Of a stretch of 47,732 bases of DNA, positions 1-8,455 are shown piece by piece (position 1 is the first letter of the stretch; every line of letters begins with the position of its first letter). The notes under the pieces were generated by a model. The model did no database searches. It was not told the origin of the DNA and was given only the letters and a program-made list of their open reading frames with translations. The stretch comes from Lapidilactobacillus wuchangensis (GTDB taxonomy: Bacteria; Bacillota; Bacilli; Lactobacillales; Lactobacillaceae), in contig NZ_RHOU01000016.1 of NCBI RefSeq assembly GCF_003946645.1, positions 1 through 47,732 on the forward strand, given 5' to 3'. The translations under genes and the position numbers were made by a program.

Positions 1-25
1 ACAGGTCGTATCGACTTGGTGTTTT

Positions 26-190
26 TTATTTTGTCTGAGTACTAACGATAGTGGCTAACTTGATTGTAAAACGCGGGCTCCCTTTTTTATCAATAAATTC
101 ATTATAAAAAAGTTCAGCGTGGTTGCCGTCCGTCGTCCGTTCGATTTTAATCTCAGTCCAGCGACCGCTTTCATTTTTCCTTTTACCGTT
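26..190 (-). pseudogene. possible 3' remnant of an unrecognised gene
   Basis: The minus strand has about 54 open codons ending in TAA, with a protein-like composition (for example WTEIKIERTTDG and FTIKLATIVSTQTK). There is no in-frame ATG, and a stop lies just upstream of the first open codon. No ribosome binding site is visible. This looks like the tail of a decayed gene, but it is short and could be chance. A longer frame overlapping it on the same strand runs antisense through the next gene and has a less natural composition. I do not recognise a family. Confidence 0.25.
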
Positions 191-252
191 TTAATGACTC
201 GAACAATTTTCAAAAAAAGCATAAAAAGTACGCTATTACTGGACAGATGCGT

Positions 253-258
253 TATAAT
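253..258 (+). promoter_or_regulatory. candidate -10 box (TATAAT)
   Basis: A perfect TATAAT lies about 37 bases before the start codon of the small gene downstream. No good -35 hexamer is seen at 16-18 bases spacing. The transcript would begin near 265 and include the strong AGGAGG site at 282-287. Confidence 0.45.
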
Positions 259-294
259 AGCTGTGGTTAAAATAAAAGTTAGGAGGAACAAACA

Positions 295-627
295 ATGATA
301 GCAACCACTACTCGCACTCATGAAACTGCAGAACCCCAGGATTACCGTCAGTTGGCTCATCGCATTATGATTTTGATCAACACTTATTTGCAACCCGGTG
401 AATTTCATGATCCTTATAGCTTTCGAGTCAAGCGTTATACACTGGTGCTCAATACCGCGACTCAGCAGGTTGATCTGAAATCCGCTTGGCAAATAGCCAA
501 TGATGAACGCGCCTTAATAACGTTATCTGAGTTATTTCAAGCACAACTGACCACTGATCTCCACGAAGCTGATATTTGCCAATTGCTGCAACAGAAGTTA
601 ACGCCAAAATTAGCTAATTTGGATTAA
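295..627 (+). CDS. small soluble protein of unknown function
   Basis: This encodes 110 residues starting at an ATG preceded by a strong AGGAGG site. There is no signal peptide or membrane segment. The sequence looks helical, with Leu/Gln-rich segments near residues 20-35 and 75-105. Size and likely all-helical fold resemble small bacteriocin-immunity-type proteins, but I see no motif that proves this and there is no bacteriocin gene beside it. It stands alone, with its own -10 box upstream and a shared terminator downstream. Function unknown. Confidence 0.7.
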   Translation: MIATTTRTHETAEPQDYRQLAHRIMILINTYLQPGEFHDPYSFRVKRYTLVLNTATQQVDLKSAWQIANDERALITLSELFQAQLTTDLHEADICQLLQQKLTPKLANLD

Positions 628-743
628 TGCTCAAGTTTCATTACGACTTAATGGAAAATCATCAAGTTCCCTTTAGCATTTGATTACTTTCCATTAATCA
701 GGAATGTTGCTCTTTTCTCAGCGGCCCCTTTTAATTAACTCCC

Positions 744-790
744 AAAAAAACACCACAATTCTTTTTCAAGAATTGTGGTGTCTTTTTTAT
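744..790. terminator. bidirectional intrinsic terminator
   Basis: A perfect 13-bp stem (CACCACAATTCTT with AAGAATTGTGGTG) has a 4-base loop, an A-run on the left and a T-run on the right. It can stop the rightward small gene and the leftward HesB-fold gene, which converge here. Confidence 0.9.
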
Positions 791-848
791 TGTTGATCAG
801 CGTAGCTATTAGGGAGCGAATTATTCAGGGGAAATAATCAGCACTGCT

Positions 849-1247
849 TTAGCAGTTATGCACGCCGTCAGTCTTCATTTGTTCTTTCAATTCAGCAGCA
901 GTTGGTGCTTGGTAATGTGAAACTGTTACTGCGCCATCAAGGATGCCACTGTTGTCACTTAAGGTCATAAAGCCATTCTTGTAATCCAAATTTAAGCCTT
1001 CGCCTAAGTAAGTCAGCTCTGGTTCACCAGTAAATAGTTTGAAGTTTAAATTATTTGCTACTGGCACTTGGAAATCTGCATCGGCTTGGTCAACGACCAC
1101 CAATTGGAATTTACTACCAATGGTACATGAGCCGCCCATGTTTGAGAACTTGTTGGAACCGTCATCTAGCGCTAACAAAACCAAATCGTCTGGTTTTATT
1201 TTAGCAGCAAGATAAGTTTGCGCGCCTGCTTTAATTTTTAATTCCAT
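849..1247 (-). CDS. HesB/IscA-fold iron-sulfur biosynthesis family protein
   Basis: This 132-residue protein resembles the lactobacillar branch of the Fe-S_biosyn (HesB-like) family: an N-terminal MELKIKAGAQTYL segment, then LVLLALDDGSNKFS, a central LVVVDQAD strand and a C-terminal LSDNSGILDGAVTVS. The classical A-type scaffold uses one cysteine plus a C-terminal CGC motif. Here the CGC motif is absent, with only a cysteine in GGSCTIG and one as the last residue. A role as a conventional cluster carrier is therefore doubtful. The ATG has a GAGGTGAT site upstream. It is a single gene on the left side of a divergent region. Confidence 0.75.
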   Translation of the reverse strand: MELKIKAGAQTYLAAKIKPDDLVLLALDDGSNKFSNMGGSCTIGSKFQLVVVDQADADFQVPVANNLNFKLFTGEPELTYLGEGLNLDYKNGFMTLSDNSGILDGAVTVSHYQAPTAAELKEQMKTDGVHNC

Positions 1248-1562
1248 CAGATCACCTCATTTAATTTCAAAAGTCCAGTCATTAAATTGTGCACAACTTT
1301 TTTACAAGACTATCATACCGACTTTTCTCAAAAAATGCAAAACAACTGCCTCACAGCTAAATTGGCCGGCACCCAGTTATGACAACCTTTCGATTGCAAC
1401 GCCCTTTTTCCCAACAGAATAAAAAAGTTCGGTTAAAAAGCTGAAAAAGACCATTGTTTAACCTTTGAAAAATCGTAACATAAATAATTATTGGTCTAAT
1501 TAAAACAGACCTGACGCAGTTTATTTTTAAACAACAATTTGAGCAAGGAAAAGGTTAATTCG

Positions 1563-2162
1563 ATGCAAAAATCATTGGGCGCAAGTAAACAACGCCTACT
1601 AAGATCGTTATTTAAAATCCTGCTAGGCAATCTCGTCATGAGTTTCGCCTACGCCAAGTGGATGGTTCCTCACCAGATTATCAATGGTGGCGTGACCAGC
1701 ATTGCCCTGATTCTGCAGCGGACAACTCATCTCAGCGTTACACTGTGGACCAACTTATTAACCTTAAGTTTGCTGGTGGTGTGCGCGATTTTCCTGGGCC
1801 GCGAAAATTTCTTCAAATCCCTTTATTCCAGCTTAACTTATTTAGCCGGTTTTAATTTATTTAGCGCCTGGTCGCTAACCCTTGCTGGCTCAATTTGGCT
1901 AGATGTGCCTTTAGCCAGTCTAGCGATTGCTTTTGGCTATTATTGTTGCATTTCCGAGAATTCCTCAACAGTAGGCGTCGACGTGATTGCCTTAATTTTG
2001 CACCGCTATCGGCCCCAATTAAAAATCGCACCGCTGATTCGTGATATTAATTTTGTCGTGCTGGGCATTGGCTGGTTTATTTTCGGTTGGCGCAGTGTTC
2101 TGGCCGGTTTAGCGTTCAGTTTCATTTACGCCGCCATTTTAAAAAAATTCTTACGCGAATAA
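1563..2162 (+). CDS. YitT-family integral membrane protein
   Basis: This membrane protein has about five hydrophobic segments and the family-typical N-terminal stretch ending in the GGVTSIALIL loop (roughly residues 39-48). It matches the YitT_membrane (DUF161) half only. The C-terminal DUF2179 domain found in many YitT proteins is missing, so it is a short form of about 199 residues. I chose ATG 1563 because AAGGAAAAGG ends nine bases before it. A TTG at 1539 is in frame but has no such site. Its stop is immediately followed by the stop of the convergent gene. Substrate and function are unknown for the family. Confidence 0.75.
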   Translation: MQKSLGASKQRLLRSLFKILLGNLVMSFAYAKWMVPHQIINGGVTSIALILQRTTHLSVTLWTNLLTLSLLVVCAIFLGRENFFKSLYSSLTYLAGFNLFSAWSLTLAGSIWLDVPLASLAIAFGYYCCISENSSTVGVDVIALILHRYRPQLKIAPLIRDINFVVLGIGWFIFGWRSVLAGLAFSFIYAAILKKFLRE

Positions 2163-2531
2163 TCATGCGTGCCAGGAATCGATTTTCTGAATTGCTTTAG
2201 CAGCTGATAATTGACCTTGGTCAACTGCCAGTAGCGTCTCGTCTAAATCATGTAGGAAAATTATCACCGCACTGCTATCCGTCACCAAACTGACCACGGT
2301 ACTGAACTTGCGTAAATCTTGATAACTTGCCAACTGATCCATGGCCGTATCAGGATGGGCCGCTTTATCGCGCACCACGCGCTTGCCAATCCGAAAACTG
2401 ACCTTTAATACTTGCTGCTCCTGTTTTTCGTTTTGCCGGTGGGCACGATACATTGGCAAGAACAGCGCGACAATCACCGCTAGTAATTCTGAAAGGCCAG
2501 CCACCCACTCAGCTAAAGTACCAATTTCCAT
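2163..2531 (-). CDS. small one-helix membrane protein, unknown
   Basis: The 122-residue protein has one hydrophobic helix near the N-terminus (about residues 8-28, LAEWVAGLSELLAVIVALFL). A basic, glutamine-rich stretch (YRAHRQNEKQEQQ) and a soluble helical tail follow. The positive-inside pattern suggests a cytoplasmic tail. A purine-rich AAGGGGGGG site precedes the ATG. It converges on the YitT gene with no gap between the stops. I do not recognise a named family. Confidence 0.65.
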   Translation of the reverse strand: MEIGTLAEWVAGLSELLAVIVALFLPMYRAHRQNEKQEQQVLKVSFRIGKRVVRDKAAHPDTAMDQLASYQDLRKFSTVVSLVTDSSAVIIFLHDLDETLLAVDQGQLSAAKAIQKIDSWHA

Positions 2532-2811
2532 TAGAAGTCCCCCCCTTCTTAACTTGGATTCATCATAGCGTAGGTTTGCTTAAAGTGATATTTTGCCGAT
2601 TGTTCGCAAAATCACAGTAATGTTTGCTTGCGTCGTCTTTATGCTTACTTTATATTAGTGATGTGAAGTCGTTAATGACTGGCAAAAATGATAATTGCTA
2701 GTCAACGTCAGCGTTTCAGATGATTACAAATAGATTTTTATGAAATCGTGTTCGGATCACAGCGGCACAAGCTCCTTACCCGCACACGTTAATCTAAAGG
2801 AGGATTTTTTT

Positions 2812-3453
2812 ATGGTAAAAGTAACAATTCTTGGGGCACATGGTCAAATTGCCCGCCTAGCATTAAAAGATTTATTAGCTGATGATCAAGTTCAATTAAC
2901 CTTGTTTCTTCGCCAAGCCTCACGCTTAGCTAAGGTTGAAACAGGCAACGCCACGATCATCGATGGTGATGCGGCTAACGCGGCTGATTTAACTAAAGCC
3001 ATTGCTGGTCAAGATCTTGTCTATGCTAATTTAGCTGGCGGCAATATTGAAGCGCAAGCCAAGCAAGTAGTCGCGGCTATGGACCAGGCTGGGGTCAAAC
3101 GGCTGATTTGGATTTCAACTTTAGGTATTTACGATGAAGTTCCCGGTGCCTTTGGCAAATGGAATCATCAAATGCTTGACGACGGTTATCTGCCAACTTA
3201 CGCAGCAGCTGCCAAAGTGATCGAAAATTCCGACCTCGACTATACGATTATTCGGCCAGCTTGGTTGGATAATAAGGCCGAAACAGACTACGAGTTGACT
3301 CAAAAAGGCGAGCCATTTAAGGGTACCGAAGTTTCACGGCAAAGTGTTGCGGCTTACGTGCAACATTTGATTGATCACCCTCAAGAGCAAATCCGCCATT
3401 CAGTTGGGATCAACAAGCCCAATACTGATGGTGACAAACCAGCCTGGTACTAG
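2812..3453 (+). CDS. NAD(P)-binding oxidoreductase (NmrA/SDR-a type)
   Basis: About 213 residues form a Rossmann protein. The dinucleotide site is ILGAHGQIARLAL (residues about 5-17), followed by LFLRQ where atypical SDRs choose between NADP and NAD. VYANLAGGN, LIWISTLGIY and the YTIIRPAWL motif typical of NAD(P)H-binding/NmrA-like proteins come next. ATG 2812 is the start because a perfect AAAGGAGG lies before it; the 24 codons upstream in the same frame lack such a site. Probably a cytoplasmic redox or redox-sensing protein; substrate unknown. It stands alone, followed by a composite repeat locus. Confidence 0.8.
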   Translation: MVKVTILGAHGQIARLALKDLLADDQVQLTLFLRQASRLAKVETGNATIIDGDAANAADLTKAIAGQDLVYANLAGGNIEAQAKQVVAAMDQAGVKRLIWISTLGIYDEVPGAFGKWNHQMLDDGYLPTYAAAAKVIENSDLDYTIIRPAWLDNKAETDYELTQKGEPFKGTEVSRQSVAAYVQHLIDHPQEQIRHSVGINKPNTDGDKPAWY

Positions 3454-3487
3454 CTTCGTCGCTCCATGGCTAAAACGACAGGGGCCC

Positions 3488-4172
3488 AGCAATTTTATGG
3501 GTGGCTGGCCTTTCCCGATTTGAAGTGGTGGTGGCTTGGCGATTTGAATTCAAATTAGTTTTTGGCAAAATGGCGGACAACTCCGTTGCGGCCGGCGGAG
3601 TGTGGAACGCGGCCGGGATTGATTTGAGCTTATTGCTTCGCAACAATCTCAAATACAACCCTTATCCTAAGCGCTAAAGCGCCAAGGATAATTTGGCGGC
3701 TGACACTCCGGCGGCCTCCACTACGTTTTGAGCCAGTCTAGTTCATTGTAGATTTTTTCAATATCAAGGCAGCACGGATAAAGTTAGATGCCAATCGCCA
3801 GCAACCACCTGTGGAAACTAACCGAATTGAGCACCACTATTTAGAAAAACAGATTGATGTAAATTACTAAGCCTGTTTGACAAGCTTTCTGGAATTAAAC
3901 CAGGAACTGCCAGATAGGCTTTTTTGATGCTGTTATTCAATTGTGGTAACAATTCAAATTAAACCGCTCTGCTCCACTATAATTGCCTTAACCACTAACA
4001 AAGCTGTAGTGCACCACCTCAACTCCAGACGGAATGGAGGGCGTGGTTGTCAGCCGCCAAATTTGTCTTATTGCTTTAGTGATTAGACAAAGGCTCGTAT
4101 TGATGACAATTTGAAAAATTGGCATCAATCGATGCCGGCAGCGTTCCACAACCAGCAAGCCCGTAATGGAGT
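3488..4172. repeat. composite intergenic hairpin element, locus 1
   Basis: Two units of the window's repeat family lie in opposite orientation. In the left unit (about 3566-3735), outer stem arms are 3590-3603 and 3703-3716, hairpin P2 is 3622-3654 (ATTTGAG with CTCAAAT), and P3 is 3662-3691 (TTATCC with GGATAA, inner GCGCT with AGCGC). In the right unit (about 4021-4172, inverted), outer arms are TGGTTGT 4044-4050 and ACAACCA 4148-4154, P2 is 4099-4129 (ATTGATG with CATCAAT), and P3 is 4062-4091 (TTTGTCT with AGACAAA). The spacer 3780-3930 is the reverse complement of the spacer in locus 3. No ORF of credible length lies inside. Confidence 0.85.
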
Positions 4173-4223
4173 CAGACTCAAATCTGCCGCAACACCTGCA
4201 CCAAGTTAAAAATGGTCAGTAGC

Positions 4224-4252
4224 TTGCATCCATAATTTTTTTATGCTAGAAT
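4224..4252 (+). promoter_or_regulatory. sigma-A promoter of the ABC-F gene
   Basis: TTGCAT at 4224-4229 and TAGAAT at 4247-4252 are 17 bases apart, and TGC just before the -10 box makes it an extended -10. Transcription should start near 4258-4260, leaving a leader of about 205 bases before the ABC-F start. Confidence 0.7.
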
Positions 4253-4257
4253 CACAA

Positions 4258-4463
4258 CAACGAAATTAAAAAAGTGAGGGATCTTTCTGTTGAGAATCTA
4301 ACTTATTCCACAACCTACAGTCGAATTTTTTAAACCCAGGGATAACTGGGCTTTCGCTGTGCGTTTTTGGAATGGTTACTGACTCAATGGGGCGGTCTCT
4401 TTTTTGTGGCCAAAATTGGGTTTATTTCTGAAGACGCACCAATTTTTATGAGGTGATAAATTT
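4258..4463 (+). promoter_or_regulatory. structured leader with tiny uORF (candidate attenuator)
   Basis: The leader is about 205 bases. GTGAGGG at 4274-4280 is nine bases from a TTG (4290) that opens the three-codon frame TTG AGA ATC TAA. Beyond it lie a CCCAG/CTGGG hairpin (4335-4350), GTGCGT (4359-4364) complementary to ACGCAC (4434-4439), TTTTGG (4365-4370) complementary to CCAAAA (4410-4415), and AAACCCA (4332-4338) complementary to TGGGTTT (4417-4423). The AAACCCA pairing crosses the GTGCGT pairing, so the two exclude each other. A six-T run sits at 4400-4405. Leaders of this kind control several ABC-F resistance genes by drug-stalled translation of a short uORF; that this one does so is inference. 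Confidence 0.5.
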
Positions 4464-5966
4464 ATGTCGAAAATAGAAATTAAGAACTTAACTTTTGGCT
4501 ACGATCAACAAGAACAACCATTATTTGATCATGCCAATCTCAACCTCGAATCTACTTGGAAATTAGGCTTGATCGGTCGTAATGGTCGCGGGAAAACGAC
4601 GTTACTTAAATTATTGCAGGGGCAACTGCCCTACACTGGCGCAATCAATCAACAATTGGCTTTCGTTTATTTTCCCCAAACCGTGCCAGATCCTAGCGCC
4701 ACAACGTACGATGTGATTGACGCGCTAAGTCCCAACGAGCTCTGGCAAGTTCAGCGCGAAATGAGCTTGTTGAAATTAAGTGATGATGTGCTGTGGCGAC
4801 CTTTCCAAGAACTATCTGGTGGCGAGCAGACGAAAGTGTTATTGGCACTTTTGTTCAGTGACGAGGATCATTATCCGCTGCTAGATGAGCCGACCAATCA
4901 TTTGGATTTGACTGGTCGCCAACAAGTCGCCGAATATTTGCAGGCCAAGCAGCAGGGATTCATTGTTGTTAGTCATGACCGTCATTTTATTGACCAGACG
5001 ACGGATCATATTCTTGCGATTGAGAAGAACCAACTGGAATTACAGCAAGGTAATTACGCCAGTTATCAGCAGCAAAAAGATCGCCAAGATAACTATGAAC
5101 AGCAACAAAATACGAAATTGAAAAAGGATATTTCTCGGTTGCAAACCACCGCTCGCGAGAAAGCAACCTGGTCATTTTCACGAGAAAAAGACAAGTATGG
5201 TGATCCTCGTGTCAAAGGTAGCGGGGCCATTGGCGATACTGGCCGGATCGGTGCCCGGGCTGCCCGCGTCATGCAAAAAGCGAAAAATTTAAATCGGCGA
5301 ATGGAAAACGAGATCAGTAGCAAACAAGACCTTTTGAAAAACATTGAAACTGTTGATCCACTAGGTATTAATTTTCAGCCTAGTTTTCGTAAACATTTAG
5401 TTGTCGCGAAAGATTTTCAATTAAGTTATCAAGAACAACCACTGTTTGCACCGCTCAGTTGGCAACTTAACCAAGGTGAATGCCTCGCCTTAGTTGGCGC
5501 TAATGGTACTGGCAAAACTTCCCTGATCAAAGCCCTGCTTGGTCAATTCACTGGCGAGACTACTGGTGAACTTGAGGTGCCACTAAATAGCCAGATCAGT
5601 TACTTGCGGCAAAATTATGAAGATAATCGCGGAACCTTAACTGATTTTGCTGAAGAGAATCATTTAGACCTGGAATTGTTTCTCAATAACCTGCATAAAT
5701 TAGGCATGCCACGCGAAGTTTTCCGGAGCAAAATCGAAGCCATGAGTATGGGCCAACGTAAAAAAGTTGAGCTGGCAAAATCATTGGCCACTCCGGCGGA
5801 ATTATATTTGTGGGATGAGCCTTTAAATTACTTGGATCTTTATAATCAAGATCAATTGGTGACGCTCTTGAAAGAGCAAAAACCGACAATGATTCTAATT
5901 GAACACGATCAAGATTTCATTCAAGCCGTCGCCCAGCAGAAAATTGTGTTGCACGCTGAAGAATAA
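4464..5966 (+). CDS. ABC-F ribosome-protection protein, Lsa/Vga-like
   Basis: The 500-residue protein has two ATPase domains and no membrane segment. NBD1 has GRNGRGKTT (about residue 39), LSGGEQ and LLDEPTNHLD. NBD2 has GANGTGKTS (about 348), the variant signature MSMGQRKK and LWDEPLNYLD. A charged coiled linker at roughly 190-290 would reach toward the ribosomal peptidyl-transferase centre. The SMGQ signature and length fit the Lsa/Vga branch that protects ribosomes from lincosamides, streptogramin A and pleuromutilins. Chromosomal homologues in lactobacilli are not all resistance factors, so the spectrum is unproven. AGGTGAT precedes the ATG. The gene is monocistronic behind its own promoter and leader, between two composite repeat loci. 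Confidence 0.85.
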   Translation: MSKIEIKNLTFGYDQQEQPLFDHANLNLESTWKLGLIGRNGRGKTTLLKLLQGQLPYTGAINQQLAFVYFPQTVPDPSATTYDVIDALSPNELWQVQREMSLLKLSDDVLWRPFQELSGGEQTKVLLALLFSDEDHYPLLDEPTNHLDLTGRQQVAEYLQAKQQGFIVVSHDRHFIDQTTDHILAIEKNQLELQQGNYASYQQQKDRQDNYEQQQNTKLKKDISRLQTTAREKATWSFSREKDKYGDPRVKGSGAIGDTGRIGARAARVMQKAKNLNRRMENEISSKQDLLKNIETVDPLGINFQPSFRKHLVVAKDFQLSYQEQPLFAPLSWQLNQGECLALVGANGTGKTSLIKALLGQFTGETTGELEVPLNSQISYLRQNYEDNRGTLTDFAEENHLDLELFLNNLHKLGMPREVFRSKIEAMSMGQRKKVELAKSLATPAELYLWDEPLNYLDLYNQDQLVTLLKEQKPTMILIEHDQDFIQAVAQQKIVLHAEE

Positions 5967-5989
5967 ACGAAGAACAATAAGATGGCGTT

Positions 5990-6640
5990 GAAACAGAATT
6001 GAGTTTGACTACATTGCGGGCTGCTTGTCTTGGAACGCGGCCGACGCTGATTGAAGCCTTTTTCCAAAAGTCTCCAATACAGGTCTTATTGTAAGTGCTA
6101 AAGCACTAACAATAATTTGGCGGCTGACGACAAGATCCCTCCATTCCGTCTGGAGTCGATGTGGAACGCTTCATCATTGTTAGTGCTTGAGACAATTGCA
6201 GCGGGATTAATCAACTTGATTTTATTTGTTATCGTAGCCAAACAGTAATGCCAAAAAACTTGTCAGTCTGGCTTATTAGCTTACTTTGAGCTGCTTCTCT
6301 AGATAGTAATGCGCGATTCTGCTAATTTCCGAAGATGGCTGTTGGGCGATTAGCATCTGATTTTACGAATTTCGCCGTGATTTCTAACAAAGGTAAAGTG
6401 GGACAGCCTAGCTCAAAACGCAGTGAAGGCCGCCGGGGTGTCAGTCGCCAAATTCTTCTTGCCGCTTTAGCGGTTAGAAGAAGACCTGTATTTGAGATTG
6501 TTGCGTAGCAATAAGCTCAAATCAGTGTCGGCAACGTTCCACACCCCGCCGGCCGCAACGGAGTTGTTCGCCATTCCGCCCAAACACAATTTGGATTGAA
6601 TCGTCCAGCAACCCACCATTTCAATTGGGGAAGTCTTGGC
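5990..6640. repeat. composite intergenic hairpin element, locus 2
   Basis: The left unit is forward (about 5995-6155): outer arms CTTGTC 6024-6029 and GACAAG 6129-6134, P2 6050-6078 (ATTG-AG-CTTT with AAAG-CT-CAAT), P3 6086-6115 (TTATTGT with ACAATAA). The right unit is inverted (about 6410-6584): outer arms 6428-6441 and 6541-6554, P2 6490-6522, P3 6453-6482 (TTCTTCT with AGAAGAA, inner CCGCT with AGCGG). The spacer 6160-6350 shares blocks with locus 3, and the right end shares the sequence around GGGGAAGTCTTGGCAC with the right end of locus 3. It fills most of the gap between the ABC-F and aldehyde dehydrogenase genes. Confidence 0.85.
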
Positions 6641-6725
6641 ACCCTTCTTATTTCATCAAACCGGCCTTGATATAAATCAAATCAATTTCGAATCTGTTCC
6701 ACTACCTGTACTACTAAATATTTTT

Positions 6726-6739
6726 TGTAATCGAATTCA
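6726..6739. promoter_or_regulatory. weak candidate cre (CcpA) site
   Basis: TGTAATCGAATTCA fits the catabolite-response consensus TGWNANCGNTNNCA with one mismatch, about 200 bases before the aldehyde dehydrogenase start. Catabolite control of such a gene is plausible. A single near-match in AT-rich DNA is weak evidence. I see nothing else definite between 6640 and 6941. Confidence 0.25.
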
Positions 6740-6941
6740 TAAATTGTGATTTCTTTTCAGTAATTGCCGTGAATTATTGATAACAACTATCTTCTTGCCA
6801 CTGAACAAACTACGATGAATTTCAACTCTATTACTGTTACATCAGCATTTATTAGCGTTTTCAATTCTTTACATCCATTTTCATTAGAACTATGATGAAT
6901 TTGTAAAGAGTTTCAGAATAATAAAAAAGAGATGCGTAAAT

Positions 6942-8360
6942 ATGGTAACAGCTGCTATAACAGAAACAGAAAAGAATAGCGAGACAATTACTTCGGCAAT
7001 TAACGATTTAGTCAGTAACGCAGTCATTGCTTTTAAGGATTATCAGAATTACAGCCAAGAACAAGTGGACAACATTTGTGCGGCGCTGGTCCGGACGGCA
7101 ACGACCCACGCTAAAGAGCTAGCAATCTTAGCTTATAAGGAAACTGGTCGTGGTAATGCTGAAGATAAAACCATCAAAAATATTTATGCGAGTCAATACA
7201 TTTGGAACGAAATAAAAAACGATCAAACTGTCGGTGTCATCAGTCGTGATCCCCACAATGGCCTCGAAAAAATTGCGGAGCCACTGGGTATTATTGCTGG
7301 GATCACCCCAGTTACTAACCCAACTTCAACCGTTGTTTTCAAAACGTTGCTAGCCTTGAAGACGCGGAACGCTATCATCTTCGGTTTGCATCCCCAAGCA
7401 CAAGAATGTGGCAGTGCCACTTGTCGTTTGTTGGCGGATGCCGCTGTTAAAGCCGGCGCACCTAAGAATCTGATTCAGTGGATTCAGCAACCAAGTATTG
7501 AAGCGACTTCAACCTTGATGAATCATCCGCAAGTCAATTTGGTTTTGGCCACAGGTGGTCCGAGCATGGTCAAGGCTGCTTACTCAACTGGTAAACCAGC
7601 CATGGGTGTTGGTCCTGGTAATGCCCCAGCTTACATTGAAAAAACGGCTAACGTTAAAAATACCGTCGCTGATATTATGATGTCGAAAACTTTCGATAAC
7701 GGCATGATTTGTGCTTCTGAAAATAGTATCGTTGTCGATCGTGATATCCTTGATGATGTTAAAGCTGAGTTCGAAAAACAAGGCGCCTATTTTGTTAAAC
7801 CAGCTGACGTTGAGAAATTAACGAATACTGTCATCGATCCAAACCGGCACACCGTTCGCGGACCAATTGCTGGTCAATCAGCTTTGAAAATCGCCGAGAT
7901 TGCTGACATTAAAGTCCCAGCCAATACAAAATTATTGATTGCGGAAATTAATGGTATCGGCGTTAACTTCCCACTTTCCGGCGAGAAATTATCACCAGTT
8001 TTATCAATGTACGTGGCTAATAATCAACAAGCTGCTTTCAGCATTTGTTTAGGCCTGCTGAATTATGGTGGCCTTGGTCATACTGCCGTGATCCACTCAA
8101 CTGACGATCAAGTCATTGAACATTTCGGCGAAGTCATGCCAGCTTGTCGGATTCTAGTTAACACTCCAGGTTCTCTGGGTGGGATTGGCGGTTTATTCAA
8201 TAAATTGACGCCATCATTAACCTTAGGTACTGGTTCTTACGGCAAGAATTCGATTTCCCATAATTTAACCGATATGGATTTATTGAATATCAAAACCGTT
8301 GCCCGTGCTACCCGGCGGCCTCATGAATTAATTGAGGAAATGCGTGATTTGATTAAATAA
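6942..8360 (+). CDS. acetaldehyde dehydrogenase (acetylating), AdhE N-domain type
   Basis: The enzyme interconverts acetyl-CoA + NADH with acetaldehyde + CoA + NAD+. The 472-residue sequence follows the N-terminal half of bifunctional AdhE: EPLGIIAGITPVTNPTSTVV, the GVGPGNAPAY region and the catalytic cysteine in GMICASEN (Cys257). It ends at NIKTVARATRRPHELIEEM, where AdhE would continue through a linker into the iron alcohol dehydrogenase domain. The reading frame ends cleanly and a terminator follows, so this is a standalone aldehyde dehydrogenase rather than a recent truncation. An alcohol dehydrogenase partner must be encoded elsewhere if ethanol is made. The ribosome binding site is weak (AAAAGAG). 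Confidence 0.85.
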   Translation: MVTAAITETEKNSETITSAINDLVSNAVIAFKDYQNYSQEQVDNICAALVRTATTHAKELAILAYKETGRGNAEDKTIKNIYASQYIWNEIKNDQTVGVISRDPHNGLEKIAEPLGIIAGITPVTNPTSTVVFKTLLALKTRNAIIFGLHPQAQECGSATCRLLADAAVKAGAPKNLIQWIQQPSIEATSTLMNHPQVNLVLATGGPSMVKAAYSTGKPAMGVGPGNAPAYIEKTANVKNTVADIMMSKTFDNGMICASENSIVVDRDILDDVKAEFEKQGAYFVKPADVEKLTNTVIDPNRHTVRGPIAGQSALKIAEIADIKVPANTKLLIAEINGIGVNFPLSGEKLSPVLSMYVANNQQAAFSICLGLLNYGGLGHTAVIHSTDDQVIEHFGEVMPACRILVNTPGSLGGIGGLFNKLTPSLTLGTGSYGKNSISHNLTDMDLLNIKTVARATRRPHELIEEMRDLIK

Positions 8361-8383
8361 AGCAATCTATAAGAATACGACTC

Positions 8384-8432
8384 AAAAAGTACCAGTACGA
8401 TAACATTATTGATATCGCGCTGGTACTTTTTT
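8384..8432 (+). terminator. intrinsic terminator of the aldehyde dehydrogenase gene
   Basis: AAAAAGTACCAG pairs with CTGGTACTTTTTT around a 24-base, partly self-paired loop, ending in six T. It lies 23 bases after the stop codon. Confidence 0.85.
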
Positions 8433-8455
8433 GCTCATCAGAATTTCCAACACAC

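Noticed and set aside
55-492. Long minus-strand ORF overlapping the first small gene
   Set aside because: It runs antisense through a gene with a much better start and ribosome binding site, has unnatural composition, and lacks its own site.
4274-4333. 19-codon GTG frame in the ABC-F leader as the uORF
   Set aside because: No Shine-Dalgarno precedes the GTG at 4274; the same purine tract is better used for the TTG at 4290.
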